NCBI GenBank assembly: GCA_902784435.1
Contig: CACZUR010000009.1
Span: forward strand, 1 to 64,000
Direction of reading: 5' to 3'
Origin: an uncultured Bacteroidia bacterium
GTDB lineage: Bacteria > Bacteroidota > Bacteroidia > Bacteroidales > UBA932
DNA: 64,000 bases
Made by a program: the position numbers and the translations under genes
The notes under the pieces: model-generated
What the model was told of the DNA's origin: nothing
The model's input: the letters and a program-made list of their open reading frames with translations, nothing else
The model's database searches: none
Shown: positions 17,698 to 30,949 of the stretch, piece by piece
How positions within the stretch are numbered: position 1 is the stretch's first letter
Layout: every line of letters starts with the position of its first letter

Positions 17698-18849
17698 ATG
17701 AAACTCGGTAAACCGCGCCGTTCTACGGTGGAAGCGCTGGTCTTCCTCACCCTCCTCATCCTGGTCTTCGGCCTGCTGGGCCACCGCATGGGAGGCGGCA
17801 ACATGCTTAAGACCGTGATGAACACGGCCCACGACCTGCTGCTCAACACGGTATTCTATCTGATGGGCATCACGGTGCTCACCGGCGCCTTGTCCAAACT
17901 GATGGCGGAATTCGGCGTAGTTTCCCTGCTGGAACGCTTCCTGCGTCCGCTCATGAAGCCGCTGTACAACCTTCCCGGCGTTGCCGCCCTGGGCGCCCTC
18001 ATGACCTTCCTGTCGGACAACCCGGCCATCATCGCCCTGTCCAAGGACAAGCAGTTCAGTTCCTACTTCAAGAAATACCAGCTCCTGTCGCTCACCAACT
18101 TCGGCACGGCCTTCGGCATGGGCTTCGTGGTCATCATCACCATGATCGGCTACGGCCAGCTCTCCGGCGCCCTGGTGGGCCTTTTCGGGGCCTTCTGCGG
18201 GTCTGTCATCAGCACCCGCATCATGCAGCGCAGCTGCCTGAAGGCCTACCCGGACCTGGACACGCCCGTCCAGGACAAACTGACAGAGGACGTCAAAGTA
18301 GAAGAGAAGGAAGATGAAGACCCTTCGCAGAAGGGCTATTTCATGCGTTTCCTGAACGCCATCCTGGATGGCGGTAAGAACGGTGTGGAACTGGGCCTGC
18401 AGATTATCCCGGGCGTCCTCATCATCACCACCGCCGTCATCATGCTCACCTTCGGCGCCGGCCCTTCCGGCGTGTACGACGGTTCGTCTTCCCAGGGTGT
18501 TCCCGTACTGCCCTGGCTGGCCGAAAAGATCCACTGGGTGTTCGAATGGCTCTTCGGCTTTCGGCAGATGGAGCTCATCGCCTTCCCCATGACCGCCCTG
18601 GGCGCCGTGGGGGCCGCCCTGGGCCTGCTTCCCACCTTCAACGCCGCCGGCATCCTGGACGGGAACGCCATTGCCGTTTTCACGGCCATCGGCATGTGCT
18701 GGAGCGGCTTCCTGTCCACCCACACCGCCATGCTGGACAGCCTGGGCTACCGGAAAGTCATTTCCAAAGCCATCGGCGCCCATGCCGTCGCCGGCCTGTG
18801 CGCGGGTATCATCGCCCACTTCCTTTACCTATTAGTCTCCCTCATCTAG
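17698..18849 (+). CDS. Nucleoside-recognition (Gate) domain membrane protein
   Basis: A 383-residue inner-membrane protein with about 8-9 hydrophobic segments. Two glycine-rich Gate-like regions, one around TGALSKLMAEFGVV with FLSDNPAI and one in the C-terminal third around GVELGLQIIPGVLIITTAVI, resemble the SpmA/SpmB and nucleoside-transporter Gate families. A charged cytosolic loop rich in Glu and Asp (about residues 190-215) separates the halves. The family is widespread in Bacteroidales and Clostridia, but its substrate is not established. It lies 1 nt before the RNase R gene and is probably co-transcribed with it. Confidence 0.75.
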   Translation: MKLGKPRRSTVEALVFLTLLILVFGLLGHRMGGGNMLKTVMNTAHDLLLNTVFYLMGITVLTGALSKLMAEFGVVSLLERFLRPLMKPLYNLPGVAALGALMTFLSDNPAIIALSKDKQFSSYFKKYQLLSLTNFGTAFGMGFVVIITMIGYGQLSGALVGLFGAFCGSVISTRIMQRSCLKAYPDLDTPVQDKLTEDVKVEEKEDEDPSQKGYFMRFLNAILDGGKNGVELGLQIIPGVLIITTAVIMLTFGAGPSGVYDGSSSQGVPVLPWLAEKIHWVFEWLFGFRQMELIAFPMTALGAVGAALGLLPTFNAAGILDGNAIAVFTAIGMCWSGFLSTHTAMLDSLGYRKVISKAIGAHAVAGLCAGIIAHFLYLLVSLI

Positions 18850-18850
18850 T

Positions 18851-21001
18851 ATGTCCCGCAGAAAGAACAGTCCCAACCGCAAGAACCATAAGAAGAAACG
18901 TATTGTCCCCGAATTCGAGGGGAGAGTCCAGATGTCCCGGGAAGGCTTTGCCTTCGTACGGGTAGAAGGCCAGGAAGAAGACATCTTTGTCAAAGCCACC
19001 AAAACGCGGGGCGCTTTGCACGGAGACCTGGTGCGGGTGGCTGTCACGCAGGAGAAAGACGGGCAGGCCCGGCGCCGGAGCGGGGAAATCATCGCCATCC
19101 TGGAACGGTCGGCCAAGCCCTTCGTGGGCATCCTGCACATCGTGGGCAAACAGGCCTGGGTGCTCATGAGCTCCAAGACCATGCCCTACGACATTTCCGT
19201 GCCGGTGCCGGCAGGCGGACAGCGCGGCATGAAGGTGGCCGCGGTGGTGGACGGCTGGGAACGCGGAGAGCTCAATCCCCACGGCCATGTGGTGGACGTG
19301 CTGGGCATGCCCGGAGAGAACGAGACCGAGATGCATGCCATCCTGGCGGAATTCGGCCTGCCGTACCGCTTCGACAAGAAGGTGGAAAATGCGGCCGACG
19401 GCATCTCCGAAGAGATTACGGACCAGGACCGCGCCCACCGGCGGGACTTCCGCCAGGTGCTCACCTTCACCATCGACCCCACCGATGCCAAGGACTTTGA
19501 CGACGCCATCAGCTTCCGCAAGCTGGAAAACGGAAACTACGAAGTGGGCGTGCACATTGCCGATGTAAGCTACTACGTAAAGCCCGACAGCCCCGTGGAC
19601 AAAGAGGCGCAGGAGCGCGGAACCTCCGTCTATCTGGTAGACCGCACCGTGCCCATGCTGCCGGAAAAGCTGTCCAACAAGCTGTGTTCCCTGCGCCCCG
19701 GTGAGGAAAAACTCACTTTCAGCGCCGTTTTCGAGATTACGCCGCAGGCCAAGGTGTTCAACCCCTGGTTCGGCCGTACCCATATCGTCTCCGACTACCG
19801 TTTCGACTACGAGGGGGCGCAGGCCATCATCGACGCCGGCCCCGCCGCCCTGGAGCAGGAGTTCGGCGCCGGCACGGAATGCGGGATAGTCCCCGCCGAT
19901 GTCAAAGAGGCCATCCTCACCCTGAACGACCTGGCCCTGAAGCTGCGGAGACAGCGCTTCAAGAACGGGGCCGTGAACTTCGAGCGCCCGGAAATGAAAG
20001 TGGAAGTGGACGAGACGGGAAAACCCGTGGGCGTGCACCAGAAGTTCTCCAAGGAGGCCAACTGGCTCATCGAGGAGTTCATGCTGCTGGCCAACCGCAA
20101 CGTGGCCGAATACGTGGCCACCGGCGGCAAAATGGGCGGCCGGGCCCTGGCCAAAGCCAAGACCTTCGTCTACCGCGTGCACGACGAACCCAATATGGAA
20201 AAACTGAGCGGCCTCCGGGATTTCGCCGGACATTTCGGCTACAAGATGGGCGCGCTGGAAGGCGGCCGGGATGTGGCCCGGGAGCTGAATACCCTCATGG
20301 AGGACGCCAAGGGCAAACCGGAGCTGGCCGCCATCCAGATCCTGGCCCTGCGCAGCATGGCCAAGGCCTGCTATTCCATTGACAACATCGGCCACTACGG
20401 CCTGGCGTTCCGCTTCTATACCCACTTCACATCGCCCATCCGCCGCTATCCGGACCTGATGGTGCACCGGCTGCTGGCGCAGTACCTCGCCGGCGGAGAC
20501 TCGGCATCGGCCGACTATTATGCCGCCCAGTGCAAGCACGCCTCCGAACGGGAAGTGGTGGCCGCCGAAGCCGAGCGCGAGAGCATCAAGTACAAGATGG
20601 TGGAATTCATGCAGGACAAGGTGGGACAGGAGTTTGACGGCACCGTTTCCGGGGTCACGGAATGGGGTATCTACGTAGAGGTGGAACCCACCAAGATCGA
20701 AGGCATGATTCCCTACCGCACCATCCGCAGCGACTTTTTCATCTACGACGAAGACCACTACCAGGCCGTAGGCCGACGGACCCGCCAGGTCATCCGCCTG
20801 GGAGACCCGCTGCGCATCCGCGTCAAAGCCACCTCCCTGGAGCAGAAGTTGCTGGATTACGAGCTGGTGGAGGACATCCCCGAGGCGTCTCAGGCGCAGG
20901 AGGGGGCGTATGTGCAGGAGGGGGACAGCCCCGAGGCCGACATGGAACGGGCCATGGCCCTCCATGAGCGCAAACCCCGCCCCCGCCGCAAACGGAAATA
21001 G
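18851..21001 (+). CDS. rnr: Ribonuclease R (RNase II/VacB family)
   Basis: A 716-residue 3'-5' exoribonuclease that degrades structured RNA. It has a basic N-terminus (KNHKKKR), a cold-shock-like domain with RVQMSREGFAFVRV, a second RNA-binding domain, the RNB catalytic core with DPTDAKDFDDAIS (Mg-binding aspartates, about residues 209-218), HYGLAFRFYTHFTSPIRRYPD further on, and a C-terminal S1 domain (GTVSGVTEWGIYVEVE). The Arg/Lys-rich tail PRPRRKRK is usual. Length fits the family. Confidence 0.96.
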   Translation: MSRRKNSPNRKNHKKKRIVPEFEGRVQMSREGFAFVRVEGQEEDIFVKATKTRGALHGDLVRVAVTQEKDGQARRRSGEIIAILERSAKPFVGILHIVGKQAWVLMSSKTMPYDISVPVPAGGQRGMKVAAVVDGWERGELNPHGHVVDVLGMPGENETEMHAILAEFGLPYRFDKKVENAADGISEEITDQDRAHRRDFRQVLTFTIDPTDAKDFDDAISFRKLENGNYEVGVHIADVSYYVKPDSPVDKEAQERGTSVYLVDRTVPMLPEKLSNKLCSLRPGEEKLTFSAVFEITPQAKVFNPWFGRTHIVSDYRFDYEGAQAIIDAGPAALEQEFGAGTECGIVPADVKEAILTLNDLALKLRRQRFKNGAVNFERPEMKVEVDETGKPVGVHQKFSKEANWLIEEFMLLANRNVAEYVATGGKMGGRALAKAKTFVYRVHDEPNMEKLSGLRDFAGHFGYKMGALEGGRDVARELNTLMEDAKGKPELAAIQILALRSMAKACYSIDNIGHYGLAFRFYTHFTSPIRRYPDLMVHRLLAQYLAGGDSASADYYAAQCKHASEREVVAAEAERESIKYKMVEFMQDKVGQEFDGTVSGVTEWGIYVEVEPTKIEGMIPYRTIRSDFFIYDEDHYQAVGRRTRQVIRLGDPLRIRVKATSLEQKLLDYELVEDIPEASQAQEGAYVQEGDSPEADMERAMALHERKPRPRRKRK

Positions 21002-21025
21002 CCCTGCCGCAAACGGCCGCCCCGG

Positions 21026-21122
21026 CACCCTATAACGCACTTTTGGGCGTTTTTCGCGTTACACGTTGCACGGGGGTGCACCCTGTAACGCACTTTTGGC
21101 CGTTTTCCGCGTAATACGTTGC
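21026..21122. repeat. Tandem direct repeat, two 44-bp units with 53-bp period
   Basis: Unit 1 (21026-21069) and unit 2 (21079-21122) agree at 39 of 44 positions; both contain TAACGCACTTTTGG and end ACGTTGC. Inside each unit, TAACGC is followed about 17 nt later by an inverted or near-inverted GCGTTA/GCGTAA, so each can fold into a hairpin. The repeat fills most of the gap between RNase R and the GH3 gene. Unit 2 is followed by a 12-bp direct repeat GAACAAAAATAC at 21136-21147 and 21167-21178, just before the GH3 promoter box. Confidence 0.75.
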
Positions 21123-21179
21123 TTTCCCCGGCACGGAACAAAAATACGACTCCGGGCCTGGCATGTGAACAAAAATACT

Positions 21180-21187
21180 TAACTTTG
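21180..21187 (+). promoter_or_regulatory. -7 box of the GH3 gene
   Basis: TAACTTTG ends 11 nt before the ATG at 21199 and matches TAnnTTTG. Two copies of GAACAAAAATAC (31 bp apart) lie directly upstream and could be regulator half-sites. Confidence 0.55.
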
Positions 21188-21198
21188 TTGCCGTAATT

Positions 21199-23544
21199 AT
21201 GAACACTCCGCTAAAACCATTTACCTACCTGATGGCCGTTCTGGCTGCCGTTATACTCACGACAGCCTGTCATGAAAACACGCCCGCCTACAAAAACGCC
21301 TCCTTGGAGGCAGAGGAAAGGGCCGATGACCTTATCGGCCGCATGACCCTGGAAGAGAAACTGGGGCAGCTCCTGTGCCCGTTGGGCTGGCCCATGTACG
21401 AAAAAGTTCAGATCCCCGGTCAGGCCGGGGATGACAGCGAAGTGCGCATCTCCGATGCCTACCGGGACTTTATCCAAAAACAGCACGGCGGCATGCTCTG
21501 GGCCACTTTCCGGGCCGATCCCTGGACCCGCAAGACCCTGGAGACGGGCCTGGACCCGCAGCTCGCCGCCCGGGCCTATAACGCCCTGCAGCACTATGCC
21601 GTGGATTCTACCCGCCTGGGTATTCCCGTCATCCTGGCAGAGGAAGCCCCGCACGGGCACATGGCCATCGGCACGACCGTATTCCCCACTTCTATCGGCC
21701 TGGCGGCTACCTGGGATACGGAACTTATCCAGGAAGTGGGCTCGGTCATTGGCAGCGAGCTCCTGGCGCAGGGCGGCAGCATCGGCTATGGTCCGGTGAT
21801 CGACCTCAGCCGCGAACCCCGCTGGTCCCGCGTGGAAGAAACCTACGGGGAAGACATGTACCTGACCGCAGAGATGGCATCGGCCATGGTCCGGGGCACT
21901 TCCGGGAAGGGGGTCATCTCCACCCTGAAGCACTTCGTGGCCTATGGCATTCCGGAAGGCGGGCACAACGGGAGTCCCAGCCACATCGGCCCGCGGGACC
22001 TGGAAGAGAATGTGCTGCCCACTTTCCAGGCGGCCATCGACAACGGCGCCCTGAGCGTCATGACCAGCTACAACACCATCGACGGCATCCCCTCCACCTG
22101 CAACGAGGCCCTGCTCACGGGCGTGCTGCGGGACCGCTGGAACTTCCGCGGGTTCGTGGTCAGCGACCTGGAGAGCATCGACGGCATCTCCGGCAGCCAC
22201 CACGTGGCCGCTACCAAGCAGGAAGCCGGGGAAATGGCCATCCGCGCCGGGGTGGACGTAGACCTCGGGGCCAACTGCTTCTCCCTCCTCAAGGAATCGG
22301 TGGAGAGCGGCCGCGTGAGCATGCAGGTGATTGACCGCGCGGTGAAGCGGGTGCTGCTGAGAAAGTTCGAGGCCGGGCTCTTCGACCATCCTTACCTGCC
22401 GGAAGGATCGGCGGCCGATGTCCGCAGCGCCGCCAACCTGGAAGTGGCCGCCCAGGCCGCCCGGGAAAGCGTTACGCTCCTGAAAAACAACGGCGTACTG
22501 CCCCTCCGGGCCGGCCTTCGCATTGCACTGGTAGGGCCCAACGCCGACAACATGTACAACCAGCTGGGAGACTATACCGCCCCGCAGGACCCGGACCACG
22601 TGACCACCATGCTGGAAGGCCTGCGGGAGGCCGGGGCCGCCGTCACCTACGTGAAAGGCTGCGCCGTCCGGGACACCCGCTCGGAGAATATCGCCCAGGC
22701 CGTGCAGGCTGCCCGCCGCGCCGATGTGGTGGTGGCCGTAGTGGGCGGATCATCGGCCCGCGATTTCCGCACCAAATACATTGACACCGGCGCCGCGGTG
22801 GTAGAGGCCGATGCCGTCTCCGACATGGAGGCCGGCGAAGGCTTCGACCGCAGCACCCTGGACCTGCTGGGCCTGCAACTGCCTATGCTCGAACAACTGA
22901 AAGCCACAGGCAAGCCCCTGGTGGTGGTCTATATCGAAGGCCGGCCGCTGAACAAGAACTGGGCGGCGCAGCATGCCGATGCCCTCCTCACCCTCTGGTA
23001 CCCCGGCGGCGAAGGCGGCAAGGCCCTGGCCGATGTCCTGCTGGGCCGCTGCAATCCGGCCGGAAGGCTGCCGGTAAGCGTTCCCCGCAGCGTAGGCCAG
23101 CTTCCCGTGTACTACAACCGCAAAGTTCCCTACAGCCACGACTACGTGGAGGAAAGCGCCCAGCCGCTGTTCCCCTTCGGCTTCGGACTCAGCTATACCA
23201 CTTTCGAATACAGCAACCTGCAGGTAAGCGGCGCCGTACCGGATTCCGTCCGGGTGTCGGTGGACATTACCAATACCGGCAGCCTGGCCGGCGACGAAGT
23301 GGTACAGGTGTATCTGCGGGACCTGGTGGCCTCCACGGCCCGGCCCCGCAAGCAGCTGTGCGCCTTCCGGAGAGTGAAAGGCATCGGCCCGGGACAGAAG
23401 GTAAGCGTGACGCTTCCCCTCCGGCGCAGCGCCTTCGAAGTGGTGAACCCGGCCATGGAACGCGTGGTGGAACCCGGCGAGTTTGAGATCCAGGTGGGGG
23501 CCTCTTCCGACGACATCCGACAGACGTTTTTGTTAAAGTACTGA
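21199..23544 (+). CDS. Glycoside hydrolase family 3 lipoprotein (beta-glucosidase/xylosidase type)
   Basis: A 781-residue exported GH3 enzyme. The N-terminus (hydrophobic VLAAVILTTAC) looks like a lipoprotein signal with the cysteine at about residue 27, so it is probably surface or periplasmic. Domains: GH3 N-terminal TIM barrel (residues about 45-350) with the nucleophile Asp323 in GFVVSDLESIDG and the substrate block EEAPHGHMAIG; GH3 C-terminal alpha/beta domain starting near ARESVTLLKNNGVLPL; fibronectin-III-like domain at the end (TNTGSLAGDEVVQVYL). Residues about 72-79 (IPGQAGDD) are encoded by a palindromic repeat and form a small insert. Beta-glucosidase or beta-xylosidase activity is family-level; the real substrate is unknown. 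Confidence 0.93.
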   Translation: MNTPLKPFTYLMAVLAAVILTTACHENTPAYKNASLEAEERADDLIGRMTLEEKLGQLLCPLGWPMYEKVQIPGQAGDDSEVRISDAYRDFIQKQHGGMLWATFRADPWTRKTLETGLDPQLAARAYNALQHYAVDSTRLGIPVILAEEAPHGHMAIGTTVFPTSIGLAATWDTELIQEVGSVIGSELLAQGGSIGYGPVIDLSREPRWSRVEETYGEDMYLTAEMASAMVRGTSGKGVISTLKHFVAYGIPEGGHNGSPSHIGPRDLEENVLPTFQAAIDNGALSVMTSYNTIDGIPSTCNEALLTGVLRDRWNFRGFVVSDLESIDGISGSHHVAATKQEAGEMAIRAGVDVDLGANCFSLLKESVESGRVSMQVIDRAVKRVLLRKFEAGLFDHPYLPEGSAADVRSAANLEVAAQAARESVTLLKNNGVLPLRAGLRIALVGPNADNMYNQLGDYTAPQDPDHVTTMLEGLREAGAAVTYVKGCAVRDTRSENIAQAVQAARRADVVVAVVGGSSARDFRTKYIDTGAAVVEADAVSDMEAGEGFDRSTLDLLGLQLPMLEQLKATGKPLVVVYIEGRPLNKNWAAQHADALLTLWYPGGEGGKALADVLLGRCNPAGRLPVSVPRSVGQLPVYYNRKVPYSHDYVEESAQPLFPFGFGLSYTTFEYSNLQVSGAVPDSVRVSVDITNTGSLAGDEVVQVYLRDLVASTARPRKQLCAFRRVKGIGPGQKVSVTLPLRRSAFEVVNPAMERVVEPGEFEIQVGASSDDIRQTFLLKY
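21412..21435 (+). repeat. 24-bp palindromic element inside the GH3 gene (palindrome family 1)
   Basis: The element has the palindromic core CCCCGGTCAGGCCGGGG preceded by AT and followed by ATGAC. It is in frame and encodes IPGQAGDD. Two further copies in opposite orientations lie at 23828-23851 and 23879-23902 in the neighbouring GH2 gene. Confidence 0.75.
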
Positions 23545-23567
23545 TAATAAGCGAATTAAGAAAAGTT

Positions 23568-23598
23568 CTCCCGACATTTTGACCGGGAGGAAAAGTTG
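23568..23598 (+). repeat. Intergenic hairpin repeat, copy A
   Basis: CTCCCG (23568-23573) can pair with CGGGAG (23584-23589) across a loop containing ACATTTTGA, followed by GAAAAGTTG. The same sequence in reverse orientation is found at 53724-53760 with 27 of 29 core positions identical. It lies between the GH3 and GH2 genes, 23 nt before the GH2 ATG, and could be a terminator, attenuator or mobile repeat. Confidence 0.65.
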
Positions 23599-23605
23599 CA
23601 ACTAA

Positions 23606-28242
<4,637 letters not shown>

Positions 28243-28259
28243 TGACCCTACCGACAAAC

Positions 28260-30083
28260 ATGAAAACTTCATTGAAAGCCCTGTTTACCCTGGCGGCGCT
28301 GGCCGTCACCCTCTGTCAGTGCGCCCCCAAAGACAGCCCCGGGACCCCGGGGGACCTCACGGTGCCTGTCACCGGTGTCAGCCTCAGCCGCACGGAACTC
28401 TCGCTGCAGGAGGGAGACCACTTCAAACTGGTGGCGCGCGTAGAACCCGCCACGGCTACCAACCAGGCGGTGCACTGGAGCACCGCCACCCCGGAACTGG
28501 TGCAAATCCAGGCCGAAACGGGCCAGGGAACCGCCCTTGCCCGGGGAGAAGCCAGCGTTACGGCCACCACGGCCGACGGGGGATTTACGGCCTCCTGCAA
28601 GATCCTGATCGCAGAGAATCCGACGCCCGACCCCGGCCCGGATCCGGATCCCGGCAAACCGGATGAGCCCCGGAATCCCGGTGCGCCCGCCGCCTATGGC
28701 GCCCTTCCCACGGCCGGCCAGGTGGCCTGGCAGCGTCAGGAACTCCTGATGTTCTACCACTTTGGACAGGCCACGTTCTCGGGCTGGGACGGAGAAAACA
28801 GCAGCTGCAACGGCCAGGCCTGGAGCGAGGACTTGCTGCTGAACAACTATAAACCCGGCACCCTGGACGTGGACCAGTGGGTGAAAGTGGCGGCCGACAA
28901 CGGTTTCCGGGAAGTCATCCTCACCGCCAAGCACCACGACGGATTCTGCCTCTGGGACAACCCGGAGAGCACCACCGACGTAGCCAACGAGCAATGTTCC
29001 AACCACACGGACGTGGTGCAGGCCCTGCGCGAGGCCTGCAACCGATACGGCGTGAACATGGGCCTGTACCTGTCTCCCTGGGACCGGATGATCGAGGTGA
29101 GCGGGAAGAGCACTTCCGAGTATGAGGCCATGTACAAGTATGCCCTCCAGGACCTGATGACCCGCTACGCGCCCGTAGTGGAAATGTGGTTTGACGGGAA
29201 CCACGCCGGGAATTTTGACTGGGAGAGCGTCAACGGCGTGGTGCTGGACGCCAACCCGGACTGCGTCATCTTCTCCAACGGCGGTCCCGGCTGCCGCTGG
29301 GTGGGCAACGAAAACGGCGATGCCGGGGAAACCAACTGGAGCACCCTGAACATCCAGGGAAGGGGCCTCTCCCCCAGCAACCTGCCCGGTAATTATGAAG
29401 ATTACCTGGCCCACGGGGACCGGGACGGCGACAGCTGGTGCCCGGCGGAATGCGATTTCTCCATCCAGCAGATCGGCGACCACAACGGCTGGTTCTACGG
29501 GGCCGACGATTCCCGCAAGACCGCCCGGCAGCTGATGCGCCTCTACTACGAGAGCGTGGGGCGCAACGGCGTTTTCCTGATGAATGTCCCCCCGTCCGAC
29601 CAGGGCGTCATCGACCAGAAGGAAAAGCAGGTGATTGAGGAGTTCACCACCCTGCGCACCAGCATCTTCGGGAACAACCTGGCCGATGGTGCCACAGCGA
29701 CATCCTCCTCCGTCCGCGGGAATTACACCCCGGGATACGGCGCCCAGAACCTGCTGGACGGCGACTACGACAGCTACTTCGCCACCGACGACGGCGTGAC
29801 CACCGCCCGGATCGAGGTGGAGCTCGACGGCACCAAGACCTTCAACCGCGTGATGCTCCAGGAATACATTCCCCTGGGACAGCGCGTGGAGCGCTTCACC
29901 ATCCAGTACCGGAAAGGCGCTGTCTGGGCCGACTGGGCACAAGGCACCACCATCGGCCACAAGCGCATCCTGCTGGGACCGTCCGTCACCACGGACGCCG
30001 TCCGCATCGTCATCGACGCCTCCCTGGCCTGCCCGCTGCTGAATAACTTTGGACTGTTTAACGATACTGTTTCCGGACTATGA
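28260..30083 (+). CDS. Alpha-L-fucosidase (GH29) paralogue with N-terminal Big_2-like domain
   Basis: A 607-residue lipoprotein (signal ending VTLCQCAPK). It is a tandem duplicate of the preceding fucosidase with an added N-terminal module. Residues about 35-115 form a bacterial Ig-like (Big_2) domain (SLQEGDHFKLVARVEPATAT), followed by a PDPGPDPDPG linker, then the GH29 barrel (LMFYHFGQATFSGWDGEN, VVEMWFDGNHAG) and an F5/8-type domain. The ATG at 28260 begins a normal signal peptide; the upstream ATG at 28242 adds only a few residues. The extra domain probably extends the enzyme from the cell surface. The catalytic region is highly similar to the first copy, including at DNA level. Confidence 0.93.
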   Translation: MKTSLKALFTLAALAVTLCQCAPKDSPGTPGDLTVPVTGVSLSRTELSLQEGDHFKLVARVEPATATNQAVHWSTATPELVQIQAETGQGTALARGEASVTATTADGGFTASCKILIAENPTPDPGPDPDPGKPDEPRNPGAPAAYGALPTAGQVAWQRQELLMFYHFGQATFSGWDGENSSCNGQAWSEDLLLNNYKPGTLDVDQWVKVAADNGFREVILTAKHHDGFCLWDNPESTTDVANEQCSNHTDVVQALREACNRYGVNMGLYLSPWDRMIEVSGKSTSEYEAMYKYALQDLMTRYAPVVEMWFDGNHAGNFDWESVNGVVLDANPDCVIFSNGGPGCRWVGNENGDAGETNWSTLNIQGRGLSPSNLPGNYEDYLAHGDRDGDSWCPAECDFSIQQIGDHNGWFYGADDSRKTARQLMRLYYESVGRNGVFLMNVPPSDQGVIDQKEKQVIEEFTTLRTSIFGNNLADGATATSSSVRGNYTPGYGAQNLLDGDYDSYFATDDGVTTARIEVELDGTKTFNRVMLQEYIPLGQRVERFTIQYRKGAVWADWAQGTTIGHKRILLGPSVTTDAVRIVIDASLACPLLNNFGLFNDTVSGL

Positions 30084-30814
30084 GAAAGTTTTTATACGGA
30101 GCGCTGGTCCTCCTGCTGGCCGCGGCCTGCGCCCCCAAAGACGGGATACGCACCCTCCGCACCACAACGGACAAAGAGGCCGACCTGGGCCGGATCCTGG
30201 AGAAGGACGGCCCCGTGAAAGTGCGGCTGGTGGTCAAAAACGACCTCCCGGACACGCTGTTTCCCCTGCGGCTGTACACCCCCTGCGGCTGTACGCAGGT
30301 AAACTTCTCCCGCACGCCGGTGCCCCCCGGGGAGGACGAGGTCCTGGAGGTCACCTACAACCCCGCCTACCGGCCCGGCCCCATGATGGAAGAGATTGTG
30401 GTGTATTACCGGGATTCTCCGGTCAGAAGCCGCAGCCTGGTGATCAAGGGGGAGGTAATCGGCTATACCCATCCCATCGAGGAAGACCGTCCCTATCATT
30501 TCGGCGAAGGCCTGTACATGAGTCACAAGATCCTGCACTTCGGGGCAAAGAGCCCCGGAGAGACCGGCGACATGTACTTCCGCCACGGCAACGGAAACAG
30601 AAAAAAGGCCGATATTCGCTTCGAGATTCCCGCCGAGTGGCAGCCTTACCTGCGCATGCGGCAGCCCGGACAGATGAAGGCCGACGAAAGGGATACCATC
30701 CATGTCCGCTTCACCATGCCGGAAGGCATTGATACTGTGAAATTTGCCATCCAGCCCTACGTAAACGGAAAGCCAACGGAAATTCCCCTTTCCATCAAAG
30801 CCGTCAAAAAGTAA
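30080..30814 (+). CDS. DUF1573-family lipoprotein
   Basis: A 244-residue exported lipoprotein with signal VLLLAAACAPK (Cys about residue 17). The body is an immunoglobulin-like beta domain of the DUF1573 type, with the characteristic YTPCGCTQV cysteine pair and VTYNPAYRPGPM, followed by a second beta-rich half (IHVRFTMPEG). The family is common in Bacteroidales and often accompanies polysaccharide loci, but has no established function. It starts inside the stop of the second fucosidase (ATGA), so it belongs to the GH3-GH2-GH29 operon or its distal part. Confidence 0.8.
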   Translation: MRKFLYGALVLLLAAACAPKDGIRTLRTTTDKEADLGRILEKDGPVKVRLVVKNDLPDTLFPLRLYTPCGCTQVNFSRTPVPPGEDEVLEVTYNPAYRPGPMMEEIVVYYRDSPVRSRSLVIKGEVIGYTHPIEEDRPYHFGEGLYMSHKILHFGAKSPGETGDMYFRHGNGNRKKADIRFEIPAEWQPYLRMRQPGQMKADERDTIHVRFTMPEGIDTVKFAIQPYVNGKPTEIPLSIKAVKK

Positions 30815-30846
30815 GCAAAATACCTCCATAATTAAATAATTATTAG

Positions 30847-30854
30847 TATCTTTG
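30847..30854 (+). promoter_or_regulatory. -7 box of the susC operon
   Basis: TATCTTTG matches TAnnTTTG. The first codon of susC is at 30950, so the predicted leader is about 90 nt and consists mainly of a 22-bp tandem repeat. No clear -33 TTTG is seen at the normal distance, which would fit an activator-dependent promoter. Confidence 0.5.
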
Positions 30855-30857
30855 CCT

Positions 30858-30932
30858 GCTAAATCATTATAGCCTAATCGCTAAATCAATATAGCTAAAA
30901 CGCTAAAATATTATAGCAAACAACTAAATATT
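30858..30932 (+). repeat. 22-bp tandem repeat in the susC leader
   Basis: Three units (30858-30879, 30880-30901, 30902-30923) plus a partial fourth (to 30932) each start GCTAAA and contain TATAGC. In every unit GCTA and TAGC are inverted, so each could fold or bind a dimeric protein. The repeat is AT-rich in an otherwise GC-rich region and lies between the promoter box and the susC start. Confidence 0.8.
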
Positions 30933-30949
30933 AACCATTTACAAACCTT

